From the NCBI RefSeq assembly GCF_051622035.1, contig NC_135364.1:19805001-19869000 (forward strand): a stretch of 64,000 nucleotides of DNA, in the 5' to 3' direction. Under the pieces are notes generated by a model. The model was not told where the DNA came from. It saw nothing but the letters and a program-made list of their open reading frames with translations, and did no database searches. This document shows positions 11,599 to 26,108 of this stretch, in pieces (within the stretch, counting starts at the first letter, position 1; each line of letters begins with the position of its first letter). The DNA is from Arctopsyche grandis. Lineage: Eukaryota; Arthropoda; Insecta; Trichoptera; Hydropsychidae. A program made the translations under genes and the position numbers.

Positions 11599-13498
11599 TC
11601 AGGAAACGTTAATTACAAAATTTTTATCGGCATTTATAGATGGAGTGAAGTATGTGGGAAGATTTTCGTTAATTTGAGAATCTTTACCTGCAGACGAACT
11701 AGATAAAATTAAACTAAACATGCCTTCTAACGACGCCATATCTTTGGCAAGTTCGATTTCCTCCTTCAAATGCTCGTCAAACATCTTCAAATATCGGAGT
11801 ACCCCCGGACCGAAAGTACTAATACTTCCTTCATAAACATTCATGAATATATTCCCGACTTCTATTAGAGTGGGAGTAAATCGAGCATCCCCTATATTCT
11901 TGATGAGGAACCTTAATATTTGTATTAAACTTTTTTCATCTCGACCTGATACAGCACGATCGAAAACTTTTCTTCTAATGAGTTCTTGGAAAAGTGATAC
12001 AGTGACTTCTGGTGTTTTTGTAGCGACATATGAAGCTAAAACTACATCTAGTGCTTTTGAATACTTGAATTTCCTCAAGTGAACATCGTATCTACATTGT
12101 TTTTCATGTTTTTGTTCAGGTATTACCAAATCAACATAAGCGGGAACGTTATCACTCGACAGAGTTTCACTTTTCTCTGCTGATTTTATTTGTTCTTCTT
12201 TTCTTCTAATTGATATTAAGCCGTCCACCATTCCTACTACGAGCGTTTCATTATTTTGTGGAGTAGCTAAACTGAGAATAGCGTTTGGATAGTCGAGAGT
12301 ATGAACTACTTTGAAGTTAGTGAGATCATAGATCTTAACATGTCTATCAAGAGAACCAGACAAGAATCGTTTATTGTCACTCGCTAAATGCATACACGTT
12401 ATGGTTTTATGATGGTGAGATAAACAAGCCAACAGTTTTCCACCTGCAAATGCATCCCAAACTTTAATTTCAGTTCCTCCGCAACTAAGGAATATGCCAC
12501 CTGTTGGTAAAAATAGAGTGGACTCCACAGGACTCTCATGGTCAACGGTGAACACAGAACTTCCGGTTCTGATATCGTACATTTTAATTTTCCCATCATA
12601 ACCTCCCGATAATACTATGTCTGGAGAAACAGGACTCACACTTCCTGCTCTGATATAATCTTCGTGTTCAGAAAATGACGTTAGTTTTGTTTCACTAGCA
12701 ATATCCCAAATGCATACAGATTTGTCATCGGAAAAACTGGCTACGTTTGTCTGCTTTTGAGTGAAAAATGTTCTGTGAACCTGGAAAATACAATTATTAT
12801 GTTTATGATTTCGTTGATCTAAGTCACTAGGCTGAATGTTTTAATTTAACACAACTTACCGGTGCTGTGTGTCCCGAGAAGAGACGCAGTAAGCTTTTGG
12901 ATTGAACGTCAAATAGCCTGACTAAGTTTTCATCTCCTCCTGCTACAAGAAGTTTTCCATCTGAACGAAAACTACCACCATAAGCACACTCTCGGAATCG
13001 TGACAAGTTTTTTACCACTTGTCGAGTGATTGGATTGTAAACCTAAAATTTGTCATGAAACATAGCATTAACTTAATTCATAGTTTCTTGGGTCTCGCTA
13101 TGTGAAATTATACCCCCTTAAACAAAACTGTAAAAAACCGAATATTAATTTACTCAAGGAACATTACAAACAATCCCTGATTTAAAAAAGTTTCGTAGTA
13201 CAGCGTTTCAATTACTGCCTAGTAGAAATCGAAAAACTTTATTCAATTTTACCAATACTTCTTAATATTTCTAACAAGATTTGGAAGACAATAAATTCTG
13301 ATTGACAGTTTCCTGTTGGAATTTAATTAAAAATAGCTCGGACAATTCCATATAAATGTGGCATTACTTAATCATCGACCCATCTCATTCTTCATACTGT
13401 CCCTTTCGGATAAGAGTGATGAACTGTTGCAATTTCACAACATAGCAGATATTGACATTTTTGTTAAATTGAAACAGCTTAAAATTAAATACACGTAG

Positions 13499-13537
<39 letters not shown>

Positions 13538-13862
13538 CCACTAGAAAATTAGTCTATTTATCGAAGAAATATACCTGCACTCGAACGGAACACGTTACGG
13601 CAAAATAATGTGGTTCAACGGGAGAAAAGTCAATGTAATCTATAGCGCCGAATTCCTTTAGAAGTATTGGTGCCTAAAACAAAAACAAATTCCAATTTTA
13701 TTTTCATAACCACATTGTTTCCAAAATAGTTATCAATCATACAAAACATACTGTGAGCGAATTCCATTGCCTCGCTTCAGTGCTGAGGGCGGCGGCTCCA
13801 GCGGCTTGCGCCCCCAGCGAACGCGAGACGCCTCCTGACTTCAAGAACGGAAACGAAGCCAT
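11599..13862 (-). CDS. UTP15: U3 snoRNA-associated protein UTP15 (SSU processome WD40 protein)
   Basis: A nucleolar t-UTP subunit needed for 18S pre-rRNA transcription and processing. Four exons (13752-13862, 13575-13673, 12860-13042, 11599-12780), all phase 0, give about 524 aa, close to the family's usual ~520. The start is MASFPFLKSGGVSRSLGAQA. WD repeats follow (VYNPITRQ, LVAGGDENLVRLFD, ASFSDDKSVCIWD, VLSGGYDGKIKMYD, FLSGSLDRHVKIYD). The helical UTP15 C-terminal domain starts near YDVHLRKFKYSKALDVVL. The start codon is divergent to RIOK2, 937 bp away. The protein ends in NADKNFVINVS. Confidence 0.95.
13498..13538. repeat. Poly-A plus (AT)n microsatellite in UTP15 intron 1
   Basis: A short A run is followed directly by an alternating AT tract, close to the start of exon 2. 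Simple sequence with no coding content. Confidence 0.85.
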
Positions 13863-14194
13863 CACAAAAGCCGGAGACAACACGTGCTAGTGACATATGA
13901 CAACAACTGTCAACGCCTAATCAAAGCAGCTCATTTTTCGTCCATGTGTCACGACTCGATTCAAAAATCAATTAGTAAAAACTAGGTGAAATATTATAAA
14001 CGGTGAATATGTAAAGGTTGTTGACCACTTAAATTTTAAAATTGAATGAGAACCCTGAGAACATTACTGAAATTTTTTTGTGCCCTTGAAGGTGATTCTC
14101 CCGTTCAATAGGAAAAGTAACAGTTTCATCACACTAGCTGATGGCAGTATCAGTTGATTTACCGTTAATTGGCGTTAATGTAATATTTAAATCC

Positions 14195-14365
14195 AAGTGG
14201 CTAGCGACTATCGTATGCCCAACGACTAATTTTCGGGTATGACCAGTTTTTTCGTGACCAATTTTTGGTTGTGACGAGTTTTAGTGTGACGGGTGATCAC
14301 GTGTGACCGATCTAGAGCAACCGGTTGTCCTGTGACCGGTTCACATTTGACTAGTAATCACTAGA
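14195..14365 (+). repeat. Fragment of the TGACCGGT palindromic MITE (E3)
   Basis: It shares GACGGGTGATCACGTGTGAC and the following CGATCTAGAGC block with the right arm of the palindrome at 47607-47911. Only one arm is present here. Confidence 0.75.
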
Positions 14366-14374
14366 GGTAGGACC

Positions 14375-14517
14375 GGAAGCGTGCCGTTTATTGTTCAATT
14401 GTTGTAAATCCTTTGTAAAAAAGGTTCGGCAAACCTTTAACAATGCATTTACAACATTTGAACAAAAAACAGCCCCCTCAGGGTCCGGGCTTTAGTAATC
14501 ACCGAACCATTCTAGAT
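14375..14517. repeat. Short palindromic MITE (E5 family)
   Basis: The arms pair around GTTCGGCAAACC: TGCCGTTTATTGTTCAA on the left and TTGAACAAAAAACAGC on the right. It is the same family as 24690-24808, with half a copy at 19495-19575. Confidence 0.7.
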
Positions 14518-14798
14518 ATGTACATATATCTATGTACATAAAAGATCATTTCCCACTATTTTGTATATAAATAAACGATGTGGTATATCTACACTGTTAT
14601 ATCCAGGTGCGACTCATGCATAGGGGCTGAGCATTGTATAAAGGGGGTACATTTATTACCCGCAAGAACATTTTCCCTTTTCACTTTTGGCAAACGATTC
14701 GATTGCTCCATCATTTTTAGGCTTGACAACACTGACTAGATGCAATTGAAGCGAGCTGTCAGATCATTTTGCACGTGTTATTTATTTTCAAATTCAAG

Positions 14799-18321
<3,523 letters not shown>

Positions 18322-19180
18322 ATTGCATTTAATCGTATTTTACCTTTTTAATAAATGTTTATCATAAGTGTATATGTATGTATCTACATATTTTGTTATT
18401 AAAAATAATCTTAAGTATTTCTGTCGTTTTATTTTTAAAATTTCCATATCTCTTGTGTACTAGCTACTCAATTGTGATATCAGTTTGAAATACATATATG
18501 TACGTAGATACCAGTTTTTCAATTTCTAATTACGTGCTTTCAGATAAAACATTTTTTATTAGAAATGGATCTAAAGTGTCACAGGAAGTACCTAGATCTA
18601 TGAGTTTTGATCAATTACAAGAATTTTTTTTACAGAATAGCATTAGTTTAACTTCAAGTGCTAAAAATAATAGGCCAGGGTCAATTATTTATCTAATATT
18701 AAATAATTGAACCCCCGATAACCCCATTCATTTTCGTGGTTGTGCAGATGAATGATAAAATTTGTTATTCTTATTGCCCTAAGTTAATTGATCTTATGTA
18801 TACATATATCCATTCAGATTGATTGATGAGTTATATTTTTATAACTTCTTTATTAATATCTCTCCTTATTTTTATTTGTTTCCTTTTTATATCCAGTAAG
18901 GAGTGCTGAAGGGGCAAAATAGATATTTTATATTACATAATTCATTTATTTTCAATCTTAACATTTTGTCTTTGATAACACTGAGCAACAAAAAGTAATA
19001 ACTGGAGCGGAAACATCACTTTTTACTAAGTTTGACCCACTAAATTCGAATATGACAATGATTTTTGTAGGTTTTCCCTCATTTAAGAGATATGAGCGTT
19101 TAAAAAATGGGGCAATCTTTACAGATTTTTGGCTTTTGCGAAATTTTGACTGTTGTGCCAAAATTTTTGTGATTTTTTTT
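18322..19180. other. RIOK2 3' flank, no recognised feature
   Basis: RIOK2 3' UTR (AATAAA close to 18350) followed by AT-rich intergenic DNA. Open frames here (for example 18498-18710 plus, 18958-19227 minus) lack splice context or family likeness, and I do not call them. Confidence 0.55.
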
Positions 19181-19431
19181 GGTAAACGGGTTACATCCCG
19201 AATGTAAATCGCTACCAGAATACCCACCGCTACTAAAACCGCTGGTGCGGTCTCCTATCACACGAAAATTCGTCGCACAGGAAAATTGCCATACATAAAA
19301 CTGCCCAAATCTCGTAAAATAAGCATTTGCTGAGAAATATTTGAGCAGTTTTCAATTTTACTGTGCGATTTTCGTAGCGGCGTTTATCCCGGTAGTGATT
19401 CACATTTGGGATGTAATCACCAAACTGCGGA
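19181..19431. repeat. MITE with GGTAA-type ends (E4 family)
   Basis: The ends are inverted: GGTAAACGGGTTACATCCC with AATGTAAATCGCTACC on the left, and GGTAGTGATTCACATTTGGG with ATGTAATCACC on the right. Inner arms carry GAAAATTGCC and GCAGTTTTCAATTTTACTGTG. A fragment of the same family lies at 45205-45297. Confidence 0.7.
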
Positions 19432-19494
19432 TACAGACCGTGCTTTTTCCAGAAATCGGGGCGATTTGGCTCTATTTACAAAGCTAGAGTACAA

Positions 19495-19575
19495 AAAAAA
19501 AGGGTTCGGCGAACCTTTAACAAAGCATTGAACAATAAACGGCGCGCTGTGGATCCGGCCACTAGTAATCACCGA
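19495..19575. repeat. Half copy of the E5 palindrome
   Basis: GGGTTCGGCGAACC is followed by TTTAACAAAGCATTGAACAA, as in one arm of 24690-24808, then TAGTAATCACCGAAC, the end of a GGT-end MITE. A truncated nested remnant. Confidence 0.6.
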
Positions 19576-19599
19576 ACTGATTTTTTATGTCTTTTAAAT

Positions 19600-19970
19600 G
19601 GGTCTACGTGACGAGACAGAAAACGCAAAGATCGAAAATCGAAAGATCTTAAGTCGAAAGATCAAAAAAAAATGGTGCATGGTAAACGGTACATACTCAC
19701 TTAATTTGCGCGAGCAGGATACAACAGGAACAAGAGGAACAGGCTTTTCCTCCCGTATTAATGCGCGCGCACATTAATACGGGAGGAAAAGCCTGTTCCT
19801 CTTGTTCCTGTTGTATCCTGCTCGCGCAAATTAAGTGAGTATGTACCGTTTACCATGCACCATTTTTTTTTTGATCTTTCGACTTAAGATCTTTCGATTT
19901 TCGATCTTTGCCTTCCGATATTTGCGTTTTCTGTCATTTAACATTCTGTCTCGTCACAGAGACCGCTTTT
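19600..19970. repeat. Long near-perfect palindrome (composite MITE, copy 2)
   Basis: Two arms of roughly 170-190 bp are inverted copies with very few differences, meeting at a GCGCGCGCACATTAAT centre near 19770. From outside in: GACGAGACAGA, AAAACGCAAAGATCG, CTTAAGTCGAAAGATC, a run of A, GGTGCATGGTAAACGGTAC, GAGCAGGATACAACAGG, CAAGAGGAACAGGC. The arms differ by a small indel near the outer end. The homogeneity suggests recent formation or gene conversion between the arms. Confidence 0.9.
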
Positions 19971-19974
19971 AAAT

Positions 19975-20178
19975 GGTTCGGTGATTACTGGTCACAAATT
20001 ACTCGTCACAAAGTCACTTAAATCTCTATAACGGAACATCTGGCAGCCAAAAATTCCATCATACTAACGATAACTATCATAGTAACGAGAACTTGAGTGC
20101 CAAATATTGTGTATTCGCGATTTTCATGGCAAAAATTGTCTTTGTGACCACCCTAATGTGACGAATAGTCCAATTACC
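19975..20178 (+). repeat. GGT-end MITE (E1 type)
   Basis: It begins GGTTCGGTGATTACTGGTCAC and ends GACGAATAGTCCAATTACC. It abuts the palindrome at 19600-19970, whose other side also carries a GTAATCACCGAAC end, so the palindrome probably sits inside or beside a related element. The same family lies in inverted orientation at 45302-45462. Confidence 0.75.
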
Positions 20179-20292
20179 CTTACGTATAATTTATTATCTA
20201 GTATAGAATTTTAAAAGTAAAAAAAATGCTTTATTTTAATTTCGCTAATTTTTTATTATATCGATTCGGTGCTGTTCGTCTATATAGTTCAT

Positions 20293-20494
20293 GGTTCGGT
20301 GATTATTCCGCAAAAAGCTATCTCGCGGACGTCACTAAAATCACGATCACGGAACATCTGGCACCCAAAAGCTTTATCAATCGAAAGCTATCACGCGAAA
20401 TATTGTACTAACGAGAACTCGAGTGCCAGATGTTCCGTGGTCGAGATTTTAGTGACGTGCGCGAGATCGCTTTTTGTGGAATAATCCGATTACC
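20293..20494 (+). repeat. GGT-end MITE (E2 type)
   Basis: Terminal inverted repeat GGTTCGGTGATTATTCCGC / GGAATAATCCGATTACC, with inner arms GAGATCGC and GTCACTAAAATC also inverted. Flanks ATAGTTCAT and ATAGTTTAT form a 9-bp target duplication with one change. Confidence 0.82.
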
Positions 20495-20641
20495 ATAGTT
20501 TATACATAAGTGGGTGAAGCCAGTAATAAATTGTTCTCCATGTCAAGATGCAGCTAAATTTTTAATTTTGTAGTTGAAAAATAATAATTCTGAGACATTA
20601 CTCTTTATAACTTTATCGGCCTCAATGGCATTCCTATTTAC

Positions 20642-20998
20642 CGATGCGGTGCAAACGATCGACAAGCGCCAGACAGACTGAACCACAGATTAACGACACG
20701 TGTACCTTATGCGTGCGCACTGCTCGCATTTACACTAAGCGAAATCTACCCGAAGCCCCGACATACCTACCCTGTATACGTTCTGTGCTTCTGATACTTT
20801 AGTTCAGAATTTTGCCTTATTAAACTCGCCAGAAAGATCCAACTCAATTTTAATAATTGCATCTGTGCACATCGAAAGGTTACTCGTCATCTGATGTGCA
20901 ATCTATCATTCGTGAAGTCGAGAATTGCGTTTATAGCAGCCATCCAGTTAATCTGTGGTTCAGTCTGTCTGGCGCTTGTCGATCGTTTGCACCAAACC
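20642..20998. repeat. MULE-like MITE with 47-bp perfect terminal inverted repeats
   Basis: GGTGCAAACGATCGACAAGC... (20648-20694) is the exact reverse complement of 20947-20993 over 47 bp. A 9-bp direct repeat CCTATTTAC lies outside (20633-20641 and 20999-21007). Long inverted repeats with a 9-bp duplication are typical of Mutator-like elements. No transposase frame is present. Confidence 0.75.
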
Positions 20999-21007
20999 CC
21001 TATTTAC

Positions 21008-21393
21008 TACTCGCTGGTAGAAATATTATACATAAATTTACCGTCTTATTTTAGTCAAAGTCCCTAACGATTGGCAACAAAACGTCAACTGTCATAACAT
21101 GCCCTTGGAACGTTTCCAAGCGCAAAACAACATTCACACTAACATACATTATCTGTTTTGTGATACAATTACTATAGTATTGACCGTGTAAAAAAAGCAA
21201 AGGGGCTTATACATACGTAATAATTTCACGATTAGATATCTTGGATATGCAAACAACTTAAGTCAACCTCCCGCATCTCGTTTGATAAATTGCGCTCGCC
21301 AATTACGTTGTAAATTATTCTGACATCATTCGTAGAGTTTCTGCAGACGGTTAGACATCTCTAAGCGGTCCACGATTCGAATCTCGAGCAATA
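21008..21393 (+). promoter_or_regulatory. Probable SORD promoter / 5' UTR region
   Basis: 385 bp between the MULE-like MITE and the start codon of sorbitol dehydrogenase. It must hold at least part of the promoter. No TATA box or other definite element can be pointed to. Confidence 0.4.
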
Positions 21394-24001
21394 ATGGCAC
21401 TTCAAGATAATCTCACGGCTATTCTCTATAAAACCGGAGACCTCAGATTGGTAAGCATTATTCAACCAAATCTTTGATTATGGTATTGATTATTTAATGC
21501 AAATTTAATATGTATTTTAGGAACAAAGAGATGTTCCTCAAATTAAGGATGATGGTAAGACTACAAACAATTATAATATGTTCATTCTTTACTTTTTATA
21601 ATCTAATGATAAACATGGCTTTAGTTTCAAAATGATTAATTTTATATTTATTCACTTTGAAAAGAGGTGCTATTGCAAATGGACTCTGTTGGAATATGTG
21701 GATCAGATGTGCATTATTGGACGACTGGTCGTTGTGGAAACTTCATTGTGAAAGAACCTATGGTGATCGGACATGAAGCTTCTGGAATTGTAGCCAAGGT
21801 TATATTCAATTTTTGATTATATACTTAAAGCTCTTTGTATTGTGACGCACCGAATAAAACAATGTGAAATACATATTCAAGTCCGAAAAAAATTGTTAAA
21901 AACAATCTATAGGAAGGAGAAGCAGTCAATTTTTCCTCCAATACTTTTTTTATTGTAATATACAGGGCTTTTTTTTGAAAAAAAAAAGTGCTGGAACTCA
22001 CTTCTTGTCAAGTGTTTTATTGGAAAAGATTATATTCAATTTATATAACATAGAATATTCATTTGAGACAAAAAGGTGCCGGAATGCCGTTCCACTGCGT
22101 TACATGGGAAAAAAGCCCTGGTAATATATATATAAGAAATGGTATCTAATTTTACATAATTTGTATATGTACGCGTTTGATTTTAGATCATAAGAAAATT
22201 TGTGTCTAACTAGTAAGTATACCTTCATATTTTTGATACCAAGGTCATTAAAAAATTAGAATTCAATGTTCAAAATGATTACCCTGAAAGATGTGAATTG
22301 TTTATATATGCATATATACTACAAATAATACTCCTGTTCAATAAGTAACTGACCGGTTGCAAATATTTTGCAGCTGGGTGCCAAAGTGAAGAATTTGAAA
22401 GTTGGAGATCGCGTTGCTATCGAGCCCGGTGTACCGTGTAGATTCTGCGACTTCTGCAAGAACGGCCAATACAATTTGTGTCCAGATATGGCGTTCTGTG
22501 CAACTCCGCCTTATCATGGAAACTTGACCAGATATTATGCACATGCTGCAGATTTCTGTTACAAGTATTTATATTTAAACTTGTTTCTGTTTAATTTGCA
22601 ACAATCATAATGTGAAAATTGATAGAAGGGTTGAAAATTTAAAATATTCAGTTGTAATTGATATTTTAACTCTGTTTTGACTTCTAAGTCTTACAGATTC
22701 AATAAAATTCCCATGATTTGTCAATCATTTGGTAATATCATCATATATTGCCAACTGTAACATCGTGAATTATTACTTTACCACTTAATTTTAAATTAAA
22801 GTACAACCTATTTTCTAATTTTATAAATTTGCTTTTTGCTTTGAGCGAAAAAATCAAAAGGTTGTAGTAGTCAAAATATGTATGCCTATTTTAAATGGAT
22901 AATCTTTACTATTGTGTTTGATTGATAACAGCTTAAGAAATTTTATTTTGATTTTTTTCTTCATAATTGAGTTTTGTATGAAATCACTAAATACTCAACA
23001 TATTAATTTTTTATAATGGTTATCGGAACAGTTAACAAAGCTCAGTATTTGAGCGATTTTCAAAATGTATCTCTCCTCGGTAAGAAGTAAACATATTAAT
23101 AATTAATACCACCTTAATTTTATTGATTTAAATATAAACGTTAAACAGGTTGCCCGAACACATGTCAATGGAAGAAGGAGCACTTTTAGAACCTCTTTCT
23201 GTCGGCGTGCACGGGTGTAGACGTGCAGGTGTTACAGCCGGAAGCTCTGTTCTCATTTTGGGTGCTGGACCAATTGGTTTGGTTACTTTACTAACAGCTA
23301 AAGCAATGGGAGCCACCAATGTGTTGATCACAGGTAACAGCAATCCTATAATTAGATCAAGTATAGTATAATTTGTAAGCTAATGTAGCATTTTGTAGAT
23401 CTGCTTCAGTCTCGCTTAGACTTGGCGAAGAGTCTTGGTGCCGATCATACCATACTAATCAAGAAGGAGGATAAAGAGGAAGACGTTGTTAAAAATATTC
23501 ACCAAACTATGGGTGCTGAGCCCGAAAAGGCTTTGGATTGTAGTGGTGTTGAATCAACGACAAGACTTGCCGTCCTGGTTAGTATTTCTTCAATATTTTT
23601 GGGTTAAAAATTGAGAAATGTGCTGATTATAATTCATTACAGGCTACAAGATCTGGCGGTGTGGCTGTAATGATAGGTATGGGATCTTCGGAAGTCAAAA
23701 TTCCGTTACAGCATGCATTAGCTCGAGAAGTAGACATCAGGGGAATCTTCCGATACTGCAATGAGTAAGTTACAATTTCAAATACAAATGAATGATGGCT
23801 TTCGAACTTGTCCAAAATTTGAATCGTTTCAGTTATCCGTTGGCTCTTGCAATGGTGGCCAGCGGTCAAATCAATATAAAGCCGCTTGTTACCCATCACT
23901 TCACTATTGAAGAAACAGTCAAAGCGTTTGAAACCGCTCGCGCTGGATTGGGTGTCAAGGTTATGATCCATGTTCAACCGAAAGATACAAACAATAAGTA
24001 A
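21394..24001 (+). CDS. SORD: Sorbitol dehydrogenase (polyol pathway, zinc MDR family)
   Basis: A cytosolic enzyme oxidising sorbitol to fructose with NAD+. Eight exons (21394-21450, 21521-21554, 21665-21798, 22374-22564, 23149-23333, 23399-23577, 23643-23764, 23833-24001) give 356 aa, the family length. Catalytic-zinc elements [10 protein letters not shown] (Cys) and GHEASG (His-Glu) are present. A full structural-zinc set C-x2-C-x2-C-x7-C ([16 protein letters not shown]) is kept, unlike the human enzyme but as in insect ketose reductases. The Rossmann motif is [12 protein letters not shown]. The acceptor of exon 3 (GAAAAG) is pyrimidine-poor. Intron 3 carries a hAT MITE. The protein ends KDTNNK. 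Confidence 0.96.
21963..22120. repeat. hAT-type MITE in SORD intron 3
   Basis: Ends CAGGGCTTTTTT and AAAAAAGCCCTG are exact inverted repeats, and both flanks carry the 8-bp duplication GTAATATA (21955-21962, 22121-22128). At 158 bp it has no coding capacity. The ends and the 8-bp duplication mark it as hAT superfamily. Confidence 0.9.
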
Positions 24002-24357
24002 AATATATGAATGAATCGTAATACACAACATTGTTGCCTTTGTTTTTAGAATGCATTAAAATTGTTTTCTCTTTTATATGTGTTTCATTTTGTAGTTATA
24101 GTTGGAATTACCATAATTTGTGACAAACTAAATCAATTTAAATAAATTTTATATAACCACCTCAGACCCAGATCTCAACAGGATTATGACAAAAAAAAAT
24201 TATTCATATAAATTATTATTAATAAAAAAACCACATTTCGAAATTAAAATGTTCGGTGAGAAAATAGAGGAAAATATTTTTATCCATTTTTTATCGGCAG
24301 ACAAATCGAGCGATTTGATGGAAGGAATGATGTTTTAAGAATACAGATATCATACAA

Positions 24358-24443
24358 TTAATTGGCATCTAATTCTACATTTACGTATTTTGCAGCATCT
24401 AAAAACACTTGATATTTCAAATTTTCATTCTTAAGATTAATTA
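24358..24443 (-). CDS. Possible orphan terminal exon
   Basis: After a good acceptor (ATATTTTCAG) the minus strand reads INLKNENLKYQVFLDAAKYV then NVELDAN and a stop. It looks protein-like, but I do not recognise it, and no convincing upstream exon in the right phase is visible. It may be the last exon of an unrecognised gene, a relic, or chance. Confidence 0.2.
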
Positions 24444-24689
24444 CTGAAAATATTTGAATAGGCCGTTTTTAAATAATAATATTTTAAGTAATCTTAAATA
24501 AGGCTTAATGTATACCTTCTTCGCTGCATTAACAAATTTTTGTGCACGACATATTGCCAATCATTTTGTACACGAGATATGCACCACAGACATATTAAGT
24601 TCTTTATACGCTTTGCATACAAGTTATGAATTTCTAATACACATTTTCATTCATTTTTATAATTTTGCGGGGGATTTATTACTAGAGCC

Positions 24690-24808
24690 CGGATAACCAA
24701 GGTGCCGTTTATTGTTCAAATGTTGTAAATGCATTGTTAAAGGTTTGTCGAACCTTTTTTACAAAGCAATTACAACAATTGAACAATAAGCGGCACCTTG
24801 GCTATCCG
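24690..24808. repeat. Palindromic MITE, full copy (E5 family)
   Basis: Left arm CGGATAACCAAGGTGCCG with TTATTGTTCAAATG pairs with right arm TTGAACAATAAGCGGCACC and TTGGCTATCCG, around AAGGTTTGTCGAACCTT. No TSD is obvious. Confidence 0.8.
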
Positions 24809-25024
24809 TACTCTATTTACATATTACACACCCGGAGAAATAACACTCAAAACTAAAGTCCAAATACGACTAGCTGAAACCCAGAGATTCCGGGTCAAAA
24901 CCATAGGGGTGGCAACCCTATGCTGTTCAAAATTGCATCAAAAAAAAAAGTAATAAAATTACGAAAAAAATTATACATCAATTAGTTTCACGTGTAAAAG
25001 TTTTTACGTGCTTTGTTTATATAG

Positions 25025-25234
25025 GGACTCATGGATGACAACGATGAAGGTTTTAATTTTGGAAAATTCATATATGACATACATCACACGCCTCAACAGT
25101 ATTATGAAGTGAAGCAAAAGGTTTTATTGTCTTTTAATATGGTGCGTTTTCAAGTGCTGTCCAATTGGGGAAATAATGAATTTACATGTGTTTATAGAAT
25201 AAGCATTCATGGAGATTTAGACTTAAGACAATGA
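25025..25234 (+). pseudogene. Isolated SUN-domain C-terminal exon
   Basis: After an acceptor TTTATATAG the frame reads GLMDDNDEGFNFGKFIYD and, later, VLSNWGNNEFTCVYRISIHG before the stop. This is the end of a SUN domain, which in the nuclear envelope binds KASH partners: human SUN2 has GKFTYD ... NWGHPEYTCIYRFRVHG at the matching place. An AATAAA follows at about 25291. The rest of the SUN domain is nowhere in the plus strand upstream as far as I can see. Either this is a relic or duplicated exon, or it is the last exon of a gene whose intron contains SORD. I class it as a fragment. Confidence 0.6.
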
Positions 25235-25311
25235 ATATTAATATGTATTTGAAATTGTAAATGAAATTTTAATGGTAAAATGTATCATGAAATAAAATAT
25301 ATGTATTATGC

Positions 25312-26058
25312 TGTAGGAATCTCGTCGTCGTCATCGTCATCGAAACCTTCGAGAATATTCCGCAACAACAAACTACATTCCCGAAACCCAGATGACATGC
25401 ACCTGCAGTCGTTATATTAAACTCAGGCGGAACGCCCCTACCAGTCGAGTGGAACCAAACCGGTCGAAACACGCCGCCACCATTAAAATACATCGAGCGG
25501 AGAGGCGCCAAGCATTCCAGAAAATTCGACGCCTCGACGAAAACAAAATTCCTCTCGTACGCGTCAATAACCACTTCCATCAAGCATTCCAGAAAATTCG
25601 ACGCCTCGACGAAAACAAAATTCCTCTCGTACGCGTCAATAACCACTTCCACCAAGCATTCCAGAAACACTATAAAAGGAGGTACAACCCAAACAACGCC
25701 AGTCGACCCAGAGCAGCAAGAGTCGACACACAGCAGCAGACCAGTCAACATCCAGCTCCTGACCAGCCACCACTTCACTACGCGGACTTGGAAGAACAAC
25801 GAGCCAGCGACACTCTACCATATCCAGCGACTTGCCGAACATAGCTGAATGCCGAGCCAGCGACACTCTACCATATCCAGAGACCGCTGAACGACAAACT
25901 TTTGCCAACAATTAATCATACTTGTGTATACGTGTTACTACCAAATAAATACCATATTGAACATAGCTGTATTTAATATCGAACACAGACGAACCTGTCT
26001 ATAATACATGGCGGACTGGTGGTGAAGAAGACCTTCACAACAAGACTAGATCCCCATA
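25312..26058 (+). mobile_element. Solo LTR, family B
   Basis: 747 bp beginning TGTAGGAATCTCG and ending GATCCCCATA, flanked by the 4-bp duplication ATGC (25308-25311, 26059-26062). It contains two tandem ~70-bp repeats in the upstream part, a TATA box (ACTATAAAAGG near 25670) and AAATAAATACC, i.e. an LTR layout. There is no internal region, so it is a recombined fossil. A second copy lies at 44136-44891. Confidence 0.78.
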
Positions 26059-26108
26059 ATGCTGTTACAATTGATTAATATAAAAATGGATTTCGTTCGT
26101 TATTTTTA

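Larger units (their letters stand above)
13863..14798. promoter_or_regulatory. Divergent promoter region of UTP15 and RIOK2
   Basis: The only sequence between two start codons facing away from each other, so both promoters must lie here. The middle is occupied by MITE pieces: a fragment of the TGACCGGT palindrome family (about 14195-14365) and a short palindrome of the GCCGTTTATTGTTCAA family (about 14375-14517). The parts nearest the start codons (13863-14150 and 14520-14798) are repeat-free and are the best promoter candidates. I see no defined core element. Confidence 0.6.

Noticed and set aside
18498-18710. 70-codon plus frame downstream of RIOK2
   Set aside because: No splice context, homology or coding bias distinct from the AT-rich flank.
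25269-25911. Open frames of 91-176 codons on both strands
   Set aside because: They lie within the family B LTR and arise from its GC-rich tandem repeats; the same frames recur in the 44 kb copy.
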